The notes: generated by a model from the sequence alone, not told the origin. Positions 27,812 through 35,694 are shown, numbered from the stretch's first letter. The stretch is 64,000 bases of DNA from Sphingobacterium multivorum (GCF_900457465.1 NZ_UAUU01000004.1:1-64000); one strand, 5' to 3'. Translations and numbers: made by a program.

Positions 27812-29200
27812 TTAGTCAATTGGATTGTCTTTAAGCTGATAGATTTCCTGGATTTCACGTTCAAGGTATTGTCCGAGACGTCGGTATCCATTCTGCTCGA
27901 TCAAGTAATTGTCTTCAATACGAACCCCACCAAAATCAAGCTGTTTATTTAAGAAATCATAGTTGATAAATTCTTTGTGTAAATTTTGTTGCTCCCAAAG
28001 CTGCGTTAGTTCTGGAATAATATAGATGCCAGGTTCAACGGTTAGCACATTACCAGCTTCCAGTTTCTTACCGAGCCGCAGCGATTTAATGCCAAAAGTT
28101 TGGGTATCCTTTGGTTCTGCTTCGGTATATCCAACATATTGCTCGCCGAGATCTTCCATATCATGTACATCGAGGCCGAGCATATGGCCGAGTCCACATT
28201 GGAAGAAAAGTGCATGGGCATGGTTCGCGACAGCATCTTGCGTATTCCCTTTCATAAATCCTGTTTGTATAAGTCCGTCTACAAGCGCTTCACAAGCTTT
28301 TAAATGAATTTCTTTAAAGTGGATTCCGGCAGTCAGGAGCTGCTCTGCCGTTTTAAACGCATGTAAAACAATCTGGTATATTTCCTCTTGTAACGCAGTG
28401 AAACGTTTTCCTACAGGAAAGGTTCTGGTCAAGTCTGACGCATAGCCCATAGCGGTTTCGACGCCCGAATCATTGAGAAGCAGATCACCTGCATAAAGTT
28501 GGTGAAATTGCATATGATTGTGTAGGATTTCACCACGTTTTGTAACTATCGGTGGATAGGAGAAGGAGGTACCCTGATCTTGCGCAAAATGCTGCATGGC
28601 ATTACTGATCTGATATTCGTAACAATCAGGTTTTGTCATACGCATAGCGATACGATGCATCTCAACGGCAATATCTACCGCTTTCTCCAGTTCGAGGATT
28701 TCTTCTGCCGATTTAATGCTTCTTTGTGCGACGACTGCTTTAATCAAAGCCACAGAGGGGGTGAGCTGATTTGCAGTACGGCCGGTTAGCTGCTCAAGTA
28801 ATAATTTATTATGCGACTGATAAGGAGGAAGATAGTGAATATCCTCCTGTTTTCCTTTGCTAAGGTAGTCGAAAAGTTGATTGAAAGGCAGGATTTTGTC
28901 GATACCCGACAGGTCTGCCTTTTCAGCTAAAGTTTGCTGTTGACCCATCCACACAATATCATCGATTGTCATTTCGTCGCCAAATAATATGGTCTCGTTT
29001 TTTTCAGCATCCAATACGGCCGCCAAACATGGACTTTTGATACCTATATAATATAAAAAGCTGCTGTCCTGACGAAATGGATAGGTATTGTGCTCAAAAT
29101 TGATCGGATTTTCAATGTTACCTAGCAAAAGAATTTTGCCAGTTGTGAACTTTGATAACAGATTATTTCGGCGATTAAGATATACTTCTTTTTTGAACAT
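27812..29200 (-). CDS. Aminopeptidase P / Xaa-Pro dipeptidase family protein (M24B)
   Basis: The 462-residue product has the aminopeptidase P N-terminal domain (LLLGNIENPINFEHNTYPFRQD pattern, about residues 22-45) and a pita-bread M24 domain with all five metal ligands: Asp in LLNDSGVE, Asp in YASDLTRTFPVG, His in GLGHMLGLDVHD, Glu in LTVEPGIY and Glu in GGVRIEDNYLI. No signal peptide was seen, so it is cytoplasmic. It would cut Xaa-Pro or Xaa-Hyp bonds of imported peptides. It heads the minus-strand peptidase operon and is divergent from an AraC regulator. Confidence 0.9.
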   Translation of the reverse strand: MFKKEVYLNRRNNLLSKFTTGKILLLGNIENPINFEHNTYPFRQDSSFLYYIGIKSPCLAAVLDAEKNETILFGDEMTIDDIVWMGQQQTLAEKADLSGIDKILPFNQLFDYLSKGKQEDIHYLPPYQSHNKLLLEQLTGRTANQLTPSVALIKAVVAQRSIKSAEEILELEKAVDIAVEMHRIAMRMTKPDCYEYQISNAMQHFAQDQGTSFSYPPIVTKRGEILHNHMQFHQLYAGDLLLNDSGVETAMGYASDLTRTFPVGKRFTALQEEIYQIVLHAFKTAEQLLTAGIHFKEIHLKACEALVDGLIQTGFMKGNTQDAVANHAHALFFQCGLGHMLGLDVHDMEDLGEQYVGYTEAEPKDTQTFGIKSLRLGKKLEAGNVLTVEPGIYIIPELTQLWEQQNLHKEFINYDFLNKQLDFGGVRIEDNYLIEQNGYRRLGQYLEREIQEIYQLKDNPID

Positions 29201-29451
29201 AAGTTTTGGGAATTATTTGAAGTTGGATTGTCTAATTAGGTGCCTATTGTGTAGTACGAATATCGTAAAATTTATGCGCTTCAAAATGATTTATTTAAAA
29301 GGTCTTTCTTTAATGTGTAGTGTTTGTTCTTGTTACAAATGATATGTTCTCCGTTTTTTATACTAAAAAGTGCTAAAAACGAAATTTAATAAAGTTCAAT
29401 CTTTCTATTGAATAATAATTATCACAATTTATCAAAGTCTAATTGTATTTT

Positions 29452-29481
29452 AACCCATTTTTCCAATATAAATGGGTTTTT
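29452..29481 (+). terminator. Terminator-like hairpin in the divergent intergenic region
   Basis: A perfect 9-bp stem (AACCCATTT / AAATGGGTT) is followed by TTTATT on the plus strand. It stands between two divergent genes, where a terminator is not expected, so it may close a short leader or small RNA transcript from upstream. The rest of the 29201-29653 gap is very AT-rich and holds no other signal I can support. Confidence 0.45.
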
Positions 29482-29653
29482 ATTGTCAATTCGTTGTTTT
29501 GTGTGTGGTATTATTAGAGGATTATTAAATATTGTCGAATACTAAACATATTTTAGTATAGTATTTTTATGTTTTATTTCCAAGTCGTGTTGTTGCTTTG
29601 GAGTTGTTATATTTATGTTACTAAACAGTAAACATAAAACTAAACAAACCTAT

Positions 29654-30538
29654 ATGAAAACGCTCCAATTTAATGTGCCGACCATGCGAGGACAGAGTCT
29701 AACAATTCAAGAAGATATATTGGAAACTTTTTATCCTCATTTCCATCGACATCAAGAAGCTCAATTAATGTGGATAAAAAAAGGTAAGGGAGTTTTGATT
29801 GTGGAAGACACCTTACATCCTTTTAAGGAAAATGATATTTTCTTTTTGGGAGCGAATCAACCACATGTATTTAAGTCTGCCTCCCAGGACGGATTCTCGA
29901 ATGAATCTCGCTCCGTTTCCATTTTTTTCGATCCAAATGGAAGGCTTAAATCGCTTTTTTCCCTGGAGGAATTTGAATCGTTGAATCAGTTTATTTATAA
30001 CAACTCAAGAGGGTTTAAGGTTCCCGATTCATATTTTCCCCAAATAGCAGAACGGGTCTGTTTATTAAAATCTGCAGACCAAATGGATAAACTGATGCAT
30101 TTCTTCTATCTATTGTGGTCTTTAGCAAATATATCCCGTGAAGCAGAAGCGCTTTGTAATGAAAGGGTAGAAGTGGTTTTTGATAATATACAAGGACCGA
30201 ATCGCATAAATTTTATCTGTAATTATATTAAAGAACATTATAGGGACGAAATTACCTTAGAGGATGTTGCTGATCATGCTAATCTTACTCCACAGGCATT
30301 TTGCCGTTATTTTAAAAAGCATTGCGGTGTTACCTTTGTCACCTACCTCAATAGAATAAGAGTCAAGGAAGTATGTAACCAGTTAAATGAAGATCACTTA
30401 GACAGTGTTTCATTTATTGCCTATAACTGCGGATTTAATAGCATAACCAATTTTAATCGGGTTTTTAAACAAATCGTAGGCTGCAATCCGAAAGAATATG
30501 TGCAGCAATATAAACAAACGCTTTACTCTGTGATTTAG
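29654..30538 (+). CDS. AraC family transcriptional regulator with N-terminal cupin
   Basis: The start is set at MKTLQFNVPTMRG; an in-frame ATG at 29615 would add 13 basic residues. The first ~120 residues form an AraC-type cupin (HFHRHQEAQLMWIKKGKG, then ENDIFFLGANQPHVF), the likely effector pocket. The last ~100 residues carry two HTH units (ITLEDVADHANLTPQAFCRYFKKHCG and VSFIAYNCGFNSITNFNRVFKQIVGCNPKEY). It is divergent from the peptidase operon and close to the hydroxyproline genes, so control of either by a Pro/Hyp-related ligand is plausible but unproven. A terminator follows at 30631. Confidence 0.87.
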   Translation: MKTLQFNVPTMRGQSLTIQEDILETFYPHFHRHQEAQLMWIKKGKGVLIVEDTLHPFKENDIFFLGANQPHVFKSASQDGFSNESRSVSIFFDPNGRLKSLFSLEEFESLNQFIYNNSRGFKVPDSYFPQIAERVCLLKSADQMDKLMHFFYLLWSLANISREAEALCNERVEVVFDNIQGPNRINFICNYIKEHYRDEITLEDVADHANLTPQAFCRYFKKHCGVTFVTYLNRIRVKEVCNQLNEDHLDSVSFIAYNCGFNSITNFNRVFKQIVGCNPKEYVQQYKQTLYSVI

Positions 30539-30630
30539 AATACAGTACCGAAATCAAGATTTAGGCTTGCCGCTAAAGTACAACAAGGCAACTATCGATT
30601 TAAAACTCGTAAAATGAAAGAACAGGTTTG

Positions 30631-30665
30631 CAGTGAGGCAACTTCCGTTGCCTCGCTGTTTTTTA
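30631..30665 (+). terminator. Terminator of the AraC gene
   Basis: A 12-bp stem (CAGTGAGGCAAC / GTTGCCTCGCTG, one G-T pair) with a TTCC loop is followed by seven T residues. Confidence 0.88.
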
Positions 30666-30828
30666 TAGCCTTTAAATAGCATCCTTTAATTGCTATTTTA
30701 CCACATTTTAAATTCCAATGTACGTGTAAGACAGTTAGAATGTTCTCTCTTATCTTTTTTCGTCTTAATTTTTTTCGAATCAACTGTGGATCAAGTAGGA
30801 ATTATATTATAGTTTTAGATAGTGCTTG

Positions 30829-30883
30829 TTCAGTGCTCGTTCAGTGTTTGTTCAGTGCTCGTTCAGTGATGACTCAGTGGAAA
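30829..30883 (+). repeat. 11-bp tandem repeat array (five units)
   Basis: Units TTCAGTGCTCG, TTCAGTGTTTG, TTCAGTGCTCG, TTCAGTGATGA and CTCAGTGGAAA follow without gaps, with a decayed unit just before. A period of 11 bp keeps every CAGTG on one face of the helix. The last unit joins ACTGA to form a small palindrome. The 30539-31190 gap otherwise holds the AraC terminator and small RNA copy 2. Confidence 0.8.
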
Positions 30884-31070
30884 CTGAATAACGAGTGACG
30901 AATCACTGTCTAAAAATTGATTGAAAATTGTGATTAGCTATAAGTTGATATGCAGATGTGATGCTAATTCTATACCCATTCGACTCCTGGAAATAAACCT
31001 AAAGACCTTCAAACAGGAATAACGATTCAAAAAAGCAGATCTATACGTGCAATTGATGAAAAAAATAGGC

Positions 31071-31138
31071 AAAAAAAAAGGTTTTCAAACGGGGAGAATG
31101 AAAACCTTAAATAACCAATTATAAACCTAAATTATGAT
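31071..31138 (-). ncRNA. Candidate small RNA, copy 2 (68 bp identical to 1909-1976)
   Basis: The same 68 bases as copy 1, again on the minus strand: predicted start near 31137, hairpin of AAGGTTTTC / GAAAACCTT with the C-rich loop, then nine T. Here the element follows the fabF-like gene on the same strand (stop at 31191), so its terminator could also stop read-through from that gene, but the own -7 box and the copy at 1909 argue for an independent transcript. Confidence 0.7.
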
Positions 31139-31142
31139 ACTA

Positions 31143-31173
31143 CAAAGATAGTGTGTTTTTTACACTTTGTCAA
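31143..31173 (-). promoter_or_regulatory. Promoter of small RNA copy 2
   Basis: On the minus strand TTGA (31173-31170) and TATCTTTG (31150-31143) are 19 bases apart. The spacer sequence differs from that of copy 1 while the -7 box is kept. Confidence 0.6.
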
Positions 31174-31190
31174 GAATTATTTCAAAAAAA

Positions 31191-32429
31191 TTAAATCTTT
31201 TTGAAGACGATACTCGAATTGTGTCCTCCAAAGCCAAATGCATTGCTCATTGCGGTCTGAACTGTTTTTTCATGCGGTTGATTGATGACAATCTGAACTC
31301 CTTCGGGAATATCGGGATCGATATTTTCGATATTAATAGTTGCAGGAATTACATTATTGTTGATGGATTTTATGGCAATGATTGCTTCGATAGCGCCAGC
31401 CGCCCCAAGTAAATGTCCTGTCATCGATTTGGTGGAACTGACCCATAGATTATTTGGGCTTCCAAAAGCCCGTTGCACGGCCTTAAGTTCGGCGATATCA
31501 CCCACTGGTGTGGAAGTCGCATGGAGATTCAAATAGTCGAGCTGGCTGATATCGATTTTTGCTTCTTCCAGCGCCAATGACATGGCTTTGGCTGCCGCTA
31601 TCCCTTCGGGATGGGGCGAGGTCATATGGTAAGCATCTGCGGTCATTGAAGCCCCAACAAGCTCTGCGTAAATTTTTGCGCCTCTTTGCTTGGCATGTTC
31701 ATATTCTTCCAAGATGAGTGCTCCGGCTCCTTCACCCATGACAAAACCGTCACGATCGCGGTCAAAGGGTCTACTCGCAGTCTGTGGACTATCATGCCGG
31801 CTCGACATGGCTTTCATTGCAGAAAAGCCGCCAACTGATGCCGGTGTGATGGGGGCTTCTGAACCGCCACTGATGAAGACTTTGGCTTTGCCGAGCCTAA
31901 TGTAATTAAAGGCGTCCATAAAGGCCGTATTGGATGTGGCACAAGCTGATACGGTGGTGTAATTGATTCCTTTTAAGCCATACTTCATTGAAATCATGCC
32001 TGAAGCCATATTCACAATAAGTCTAGGAACAAAGAAAGGACTGAATCTCGGTTTATAATCTCCCGTTACGTAAGCCTCAACTTCGTTTTCGAAAGTTTCC
32101 ATTCCACCCTGACCAACACCCCAGATCACACCGATATCAAATGGATCCATGGTATCGAGATCTAGTCCCGAATCTTCCATCGCCTGCGCTGCACTGTACA
32201 AAGCATATTGCGTAAAGAGATCACTTCGTTTAATCTCATTTCTATCTAAGTATTTTTCGGGTTGAAAATGCTTAATTTCACTTGCAATCTGTGTTCGAAA
32301 CAACGAGGCATCAAAACGGCTAATAAGCGTTGTATGGTTCTCGCCCCGTAAAATGTTGTCCCAAAATATGTCTATATTTTCTCCCAGCGGGTTAATCGTT
32401 CCCATGCCAGTTATTACTACTCTTTTCAT
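31191..32429 (-). CDS. Beta-ketoacyl-ACP synthase, FabF (KAS II) family
   Basis: The 412-residue thiolase-fold protein has the complete Cys-His-His active site: Cys in TTVSACATSN (about residue 164), His in LNLHATSTPVGD and His in KSMTGHLLGAAGA, plus the closing NAFGFGGHNSS. This condenses malonyl-ACP with an acyl chain. No ACP or other fatty-acid genes are adjacent; the only partner is a TetR regulator upstream, so it is probably an accessory KAS II copy with its own control rather than the housekeeping enzyme. A perfect palindrome lies 29 bases ahead of the start. Confidence 0.88.
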   Translation of the reverse strand: MKRVVITGMGTINPLGENIDIFWDNILRGENHTTLISRFDASLFRTQIASEIKHFQPEKYLDRNEIKRSDLFTQYALYSAAQAMEDSGLDLDTMDPFDIGVIWGVGQGGMETFENEVEAYVTGDYKPRFSPFFVPRLIVNMASGMISMKYGLKGINYTTVSACATSNTAFMDAFNYIRLGKAKVFISGGSEAPITPASVGGFSAMKAMSSRHDSPQTASRPFDRDRDGFVMGEGAGALILEEYEHAKQRGAKIYAELVGASMTADAYHMTSPHPEGIAAAKAMSLALEEAKIDISQLDYLNLHATSTPVGDIAELKAVQRAFGSPNNLWVSSTKSMTGHLLGAAGAIEAIIAIKSINNNVIPATINIENIDPDIPEGVQIVINQPHEKTVQTAMSNAFGFGGHNSSIVFKKI

Positions 32430-32457
32430 CTCTTTTTTTTGATATAAATGTATTAAT

Positions 32458-32471
32458 ATACCAATTGGTAT
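32458..32471. promoter_or_regulatory. Palindromic operator, probable TetR site
   Basis: ATACCAATTGGTAT is a perfect 14-bp palindrome between the TetR gene and the ketosynthase gene. On the minus strand it lies just upstream of a TACATTTA box, so a bound repressor would block the ketosynthase promoter. A half-like TTTTTGGTAT occurs just ahead of the TetR gene near 33120. Confidence 0.6.
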
Positions 32472-32489
32472 TTGTTTTTGTAAAAAAAA

Positions 32490-33083
32490 TTACGCCTTGA
32501 TCTCCCGATCCACCATATCCTTCATTTTATCCAATACAATGGCAAGATCTTTTGCTCGGCCGGAAATCTTGGAAAGCAGGATTCCGCCTTCAACCATAGC
32601 CATAAACGTAATAGCATAATTTTCGGTAGAAATATGCTGTTTAAATTCGCCGCTGGCAACTCCTTCTTCAAGGATTAGAATTAACTGTTGTCTCCATAGG
32701 TCAAAAGAGCGTTTGACTTTAGGTGTTAGAAAAGACAGCGAGTCATCGGCCTCTACAGCCGCGTTCATCATAGGACAGCCTCCTGAAGCTGCGATATTTT
32801 TGAAATTTTCCTTGTAGAAATCTAGAAAAGACAAGAGTTTTTTTAACGCTGTTTTTTGCTGTATAATCTGCTGATTAACGGCTTCGGCGATTTTTTTGCT
32901 CTGATAGGTATACACATGAGTAGCCAGGTCATCTTTGTCCTTGAAATTACCATAGATACTTCCTTTTGTTAATCCTGTCGCTGTCGTGATGTCCGAGAGC
33001 GAAGTCGCAAAATAGCCTTTCTTATTAAAAATGGGCGCAGTTTTTTCAATGATATATTGCCGTGTCTGTTCTGCTTTTGACAT
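32490..33083 (-). CDS. TetR/AcrR family transcriptional regulator
   Basis: The 197-residue product opens with a TetR DNA-binding domain (RQYIIEKTAPIFNKKGYFATSLSDITTATGLTKGSIYGNFKDK, residues ~8-51) and has a ligand domain with ASGGCPMMNAAVEADD, a signature of the AcrR-like group with the TetR_C_6-type pocket. It likely represses itself and the ketosynthase gene 60 bases downstream. The ligand is unknown; fatty acyl compounds are a natural guess from the neighbour. Confidence 0.9.
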   Translation of the reverse strand: MSKAEQTRQYIIEKTAPIFNKKGYFATSLSDITTATGLTKGSIYGNFKDKDDLATHVYTYQSKKIAEAVNQQIIQQKTALKKLLSFLDFYKENFKNIAASGGCPMMNAAVEADDSLSFLTPKVKRSFDLWRQQLILILEEGVASGEFKQHISTENYAITFMAMVEGGILLSKISGRAKDLAIVLDKMKDMVDREIKA

Positions 33084-33167
33084 GTTATTCCTGTTCTTTT
33101 AATGCAAATATAAAAAATACTTTTTGGTATATTAGTAATTTGTGCAGGAATGTCTTAGAAATTGGTT

Positions 33168-33791
33168 TTACTTCGCCTTTGAAATGCGATAGGTACAGCG
33201 AGGCGCGTTTTCGATGATGTATTCTGTTCTACAGATGCGAAAGGCCGGACCGATGAGTTGCTGGAAATTATTCAGTTCTGACCGGCAAATCCCTGACATT
33301 CGGTCGCTGCGGCACATATGGGCAGTGATTTTCAATGAGAAGATAATCGTCGGCTTCTTTCCTCCATTCAGCCATATAGCCTTCCTCTGTTCTTTTTGCG
33401 GCTATAATTTCAAGTTTTTTTTCGATGGATTCAATACCTGATAGCGCTTCAGTATATTTCTGATATACCTTAGACTCCCGGTCACTAATCAGTAGATCCA
33501 ACGCATTCTCGCCAAGCACCTGTTTAATCGACTGCAACAATTGTACTGTAATGTCGGCATGACTATCTGGGAATCTTGCCATACCCTGTGGCGACAGACT
33601 GTAATAAGTCGAGGGCGGCCTATACCTTCGCTACGGGCATTGGATACGATCAGGTTTTGATTCGCGAGGTTCAATAAATGTTTACGGGCGCCTTCTTTTG
33701 TTATCGCCAACGCTGTTGCAATCACAGCTGCTGTGGCTTCTCGGCGCATTTTTAATAACATCAATATTCGATCAGCTGGACTTTTCTGCAT
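33168..33791 (-). pseudogene. SufR-like winged-helix (Fe-S) regulator, broken by three single-base deletions
   Basis: Joining three frames gives one ~207-residue protein: a helix-turn-helix start (DRILMLLKMRREATAAVIATAL, then ITKEGARKHLLNL), the wing GRPRL, then YYSLSPQGMARFPDSHADIT, a central coiled region and an Fe-S-type Cys cluster readable as CPICAAATECQGF plus CRSELNNFQQLIG. The shifts lie near 33606, 33320 and 33287 and each is repaired by adding one base. Family members bind a [Fe-S] cluster and sense oxidative stress. The gene is divergent from superoxide dismutase, the usual partner in related genomes. Three lesions in 620 bases, with long intact genes nearby, favour real decay over read error, though the latter is not excluded. 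Confidence 0.85.
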
Positions 33792-33825
33792 TTGACAATA
33801 AAAAAGTTGTTTTATGTACTACCAA

Positions 33826-33833
33826 CAAAGATA
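33826..33833 (-). promoter_or_regulatory. -7 box of the SufR-like gene
   Basis: TATCTTTG on the minus strand, 35 bases ahead of the start. A copy of the half-site AGTTGTTTTAT (33805-33815) lies just downstream of the expected transcription start, as in autorepression. Confidence 0.55.
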
Positions 33834-33903
33834 GCATTTTTATTTTTTGTTCTAAAAAGTGTTTCAGATACAGGTTTAGTCTTTTCGAATTTAGTTTTAT
33901 GAC

Positions 33904-33937
33904 TTTAATAAAACAACTGTTTAGTTGTTTTATTAAA
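33904..33937. promoter_or_regulatory. Perfect 15-bp inverted repeat, likely operator of the sod operon
   Basis: TTTAATAAAACAACT, GTTT, AGTTGTTTTATTAAA. It covers the -33 region of the sodA promoter (-7 box at 33948) and its half-site recurs in front of the divergent regulator gene. Too AT-rich and wrongly placed for a terminator. Confidence 0.65.
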
Positions 33938-33947
33938 ATTGATTCTC

Positions 33948-33955
33948 TAGTTTTG
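33948..33955 (+). promoter_or_regulatory. -7 box of the superoxide dismutase operon
   Basis: TAGTTTTG matches TAnnTTTG, 25 bases ahead of the ATG; the -33 position falls inside the inverted repeat. Confidence 0.6.
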
Positions 33956-33980
33956 ACTTATCATAAAAAACAATAAAACT

Positions 33981-34607
33981 ATGCACAAATTTCAATTACC
34001 CCAGTTATCATATGCCTATGCGGCGCTTGAACCTTATTTTGATCGCGAGACCATGACGATTCATCATCAAAAGCATCATCAAGCTTATGTCGACAACCTA
34101 AATAAGGCATTGGAAGGATCGGAAAGCGAAGCTGACACGCTATTGGATATACTCACAAACATAAGTACATATAGCCCAGCAGTCCGCAATAATGGCGGCG
34201 GTCACTTTAACCATACGTTATTTTGGGAAATCTTATCGCCCAATCCAAAAACGGTACCTACAGGGAAGTTAGCAGATGAGATAAATGCAGCCTTTGGTTC
34301 TTTAGAAGAGCTCAAAGCCAATATCAAAAATGCGGGGCTTGGGCAGTTCGGTTCGGGTTGGTCCTGGCTTTATGTTAAGCATTCCGGTGCCTTAGCTGTC
34401 GTCGCAACCGCCAATCAGGATAATCCCCTGATGGATACACAATCGATCGGCAGGGGTTTTCCTATTTTGGGTGTCGATGTTTGGGAGCATGCCTATTATT
34501 TGAAATATCAGAATAAAAGGGCCGATTATTTAGATGCATTTTGGTCGCTTTTGGATTGGTCTGTTGTTGAACAAAAATACGATGCCGTGATTGCAGGCTT
34601 GGTTTGA
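33981..34607 (+). CDS. sodA: Superoxide dismutase (Fe/Mn family)
   Basis: The 208-residue product carries the four metal ligands in HHQKHHQAYV (His about residue 27), GGGHFNHTLFWEILSP, and DVWEHAYYLKYQN (Asp and His near the C terminus). The NNGGGHFNH segment with Gly-Gly is common in Mn or cambialistic enzymes; metal choice cannot be settled by reading. It is cytoplasmic, without signal peptide. It heads an operon with a DUF2480 gene and an FMN reductase, one and zero bases apart, behind an operator-like palindrome. Confidence 0.95.
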   Translation: MHKFQLPQLSYAYAALEPYFDRETMTIHHQKHHQAYVDNLNKALEGSESEADTLLDILTNISTYSPAVRNNGGGHFNHTLFWEILSPNPKTVPTGKLADEINAAFGSLEELKANIKNAGLGQFGSGWSWLYVKHSGALAVVATANQDNPLMDTQSIGRGFPILGVDVWEHAYYLKYQNKRADYLDAFWSLLDWSVVEQKYDAVIAGLV

Positions 34608-34608
34608 T

Positions 34609-35106
34609 ATGTTTATAAATAAAGTTGAAAACACTGGTATATTGGCTTTAGATCTGATTGATTTTAAGTCCAATCTCGCCATCCAAAGTTTTGACATCAA
34701 AACATTGTTGTATCGGGAAGCAATCGTGAAAGAAAAGGAATTCCGAGAAGCGTTGACCGCGGTGGACTGGTCTGCTTTCCGAAATCAGGCGGTTGCTATC
34801 AACTGTTCTGTCGACGCAATTATCCCGCCTTGGGTCTATATGACCCTGGCGGAAAAACTTCATCCTGTTGCAGCGTATTACGATTTTAAGACGGTAGAGG
34901 CTTTGGAAATAGATTTGTGGATACAGGCTTTGCAAGCAATGGATCTATCGCATTTTCAGCAGCAAAAGGTTGTCATACGGGCCCGTCCGAATATCCCGGC
35001 GTCACTTTATATGTTGGCGACGGAACGTTTGATTCCTATTGTGCAGACCTTGATGTATGGTGAGGTTGGTATGCCAAAAGTTATTTTTAAAAAAGGGAAA
35101 GTATAA
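34609..35106 (+). CDS. DUF2480 family protein
   Basis: The start at ATG 34609, one base after the sodA stop, gives MFINKVENTGILALDLIDF and 165 residues. The family is found mainly in Bacteroidota and has no known function. Visible features are a conserved N-terminal segment (NSGI/LxxxDL), a central CSVDAIIPPWVYMTLAEKL with a Pro-Pro turn, and a repeated pattern of this in the second half (RPNIPASLYMLATERLIP), which suggests an internal duplication of a P-x-x-x-Y-M-L/T-A-x-x-L unit. Its tight place between sodA and an FMN reductase points to a role in oxidative or Fe-S stress. Confidence 0.8.
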   Translation: MFINKVENTGILALDLIDFKSNLAIQSFDIKTLLYREAIVKEKEFREALTAVDWSAFRNQAVAINCSVDAIIPPWVYMTLAEKLHPVAAYYDFKTVEALEIDLWIQALQAMDLSHFQQQKVVIRARPNIPASLYMLATERLIPIVQTLMYGEVGMPKVIFKKGKV

Positions 35107-35660
35107 TGAAAGCATTAATATTCAATGGCGCCTTGGAAAGAAGGCAAGAATCTACTTCGGGAAAATTGTCACACTATTTTTCCGACCAACTAAACCAACG
35201 AGGTGTTGAAAATACGATTTTTAACCTGGCTGATAGCGGAATACCCTTATTTGATTTGAGCCTCAATCGGGTACCCAATGCCGTCAAGATTATGAATAAC
35301 CAGTTTCTGGAAGCGGATGTACATTTTTGGTTGTCTCCACTTTATCATGGTAGTGTTCCCGGTGTCATGAAAAATTGTTTGGATTGGCTTGAGGTCAGTG
35401 CTAAAAATAAACCGGCTTACCTGACGGATAAACATATCGGACTGGTTTGTTGGGCCGATGGTGTACACGCACTACAGGGCATTAATGCAATGGATGCTAT
35501 CGCGAAGTCGCTCCGCGCCTGGACATTGCCTTTTAGTGTGCCTATGATGAAATCTATGCTTTTTGAGCCGGATAATCCACATGTGGTATCTTCGGCTTAC
35601 CAATGTAAGCTTGACTTGCTGATCGATATTGCTACCAAAAAGAGCAGCGAATATCATTGA
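35106..35660 (+). CDS. NADPH-dependent FMN reductase family protein
   Basis: The 184-residue flavodoxin-fold protein overlaps the DUF2480 stop by one base. FNGALERRQESTSGKLSHYF holds the FMN phosphate loop region and WLSPLYHGSVPGVMKNCLDWLE is the family motif SP-x-Y-x-G-S-x-x-x-x-x-K-x-x-x-D. It uses NAD(P)H to reduce flavin or quinone and may give electrons to stress-repair reactions in this operon. A strong terminator follows immediately. Confidence 0.88.
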   Translation: MKALIFNGALERRQESTSGKLSHYFSDQLNQRGVENTIFNLADSGIPLFDLSLNRVPNAVKIMNNQFLEADVHFWLSPLYHGSVPGVMKNCLDWLEVSAKNKPAYLTDKHIGLVCWADGVHALQGINAMDAIAKSLRAWTLPFSVPMMKSMLFEPDNPHVVSSAYQCKLDLLIDIATKKSSEYH

Positions 35661-35661
35661 T

Positions 35662-35694
35662 AAAAAGCCTCTCGATCGCTCGAGAGGCTTTTTT
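35662..35694 (+). terminator. Terminator of the sodA operon
   Basis: A 14-bp stem (AAAAAGCCTCTCGA / TCGAGAGGCTTTTT) with a TCGC loop starts right after the stop codon. Confidence 0.95.
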
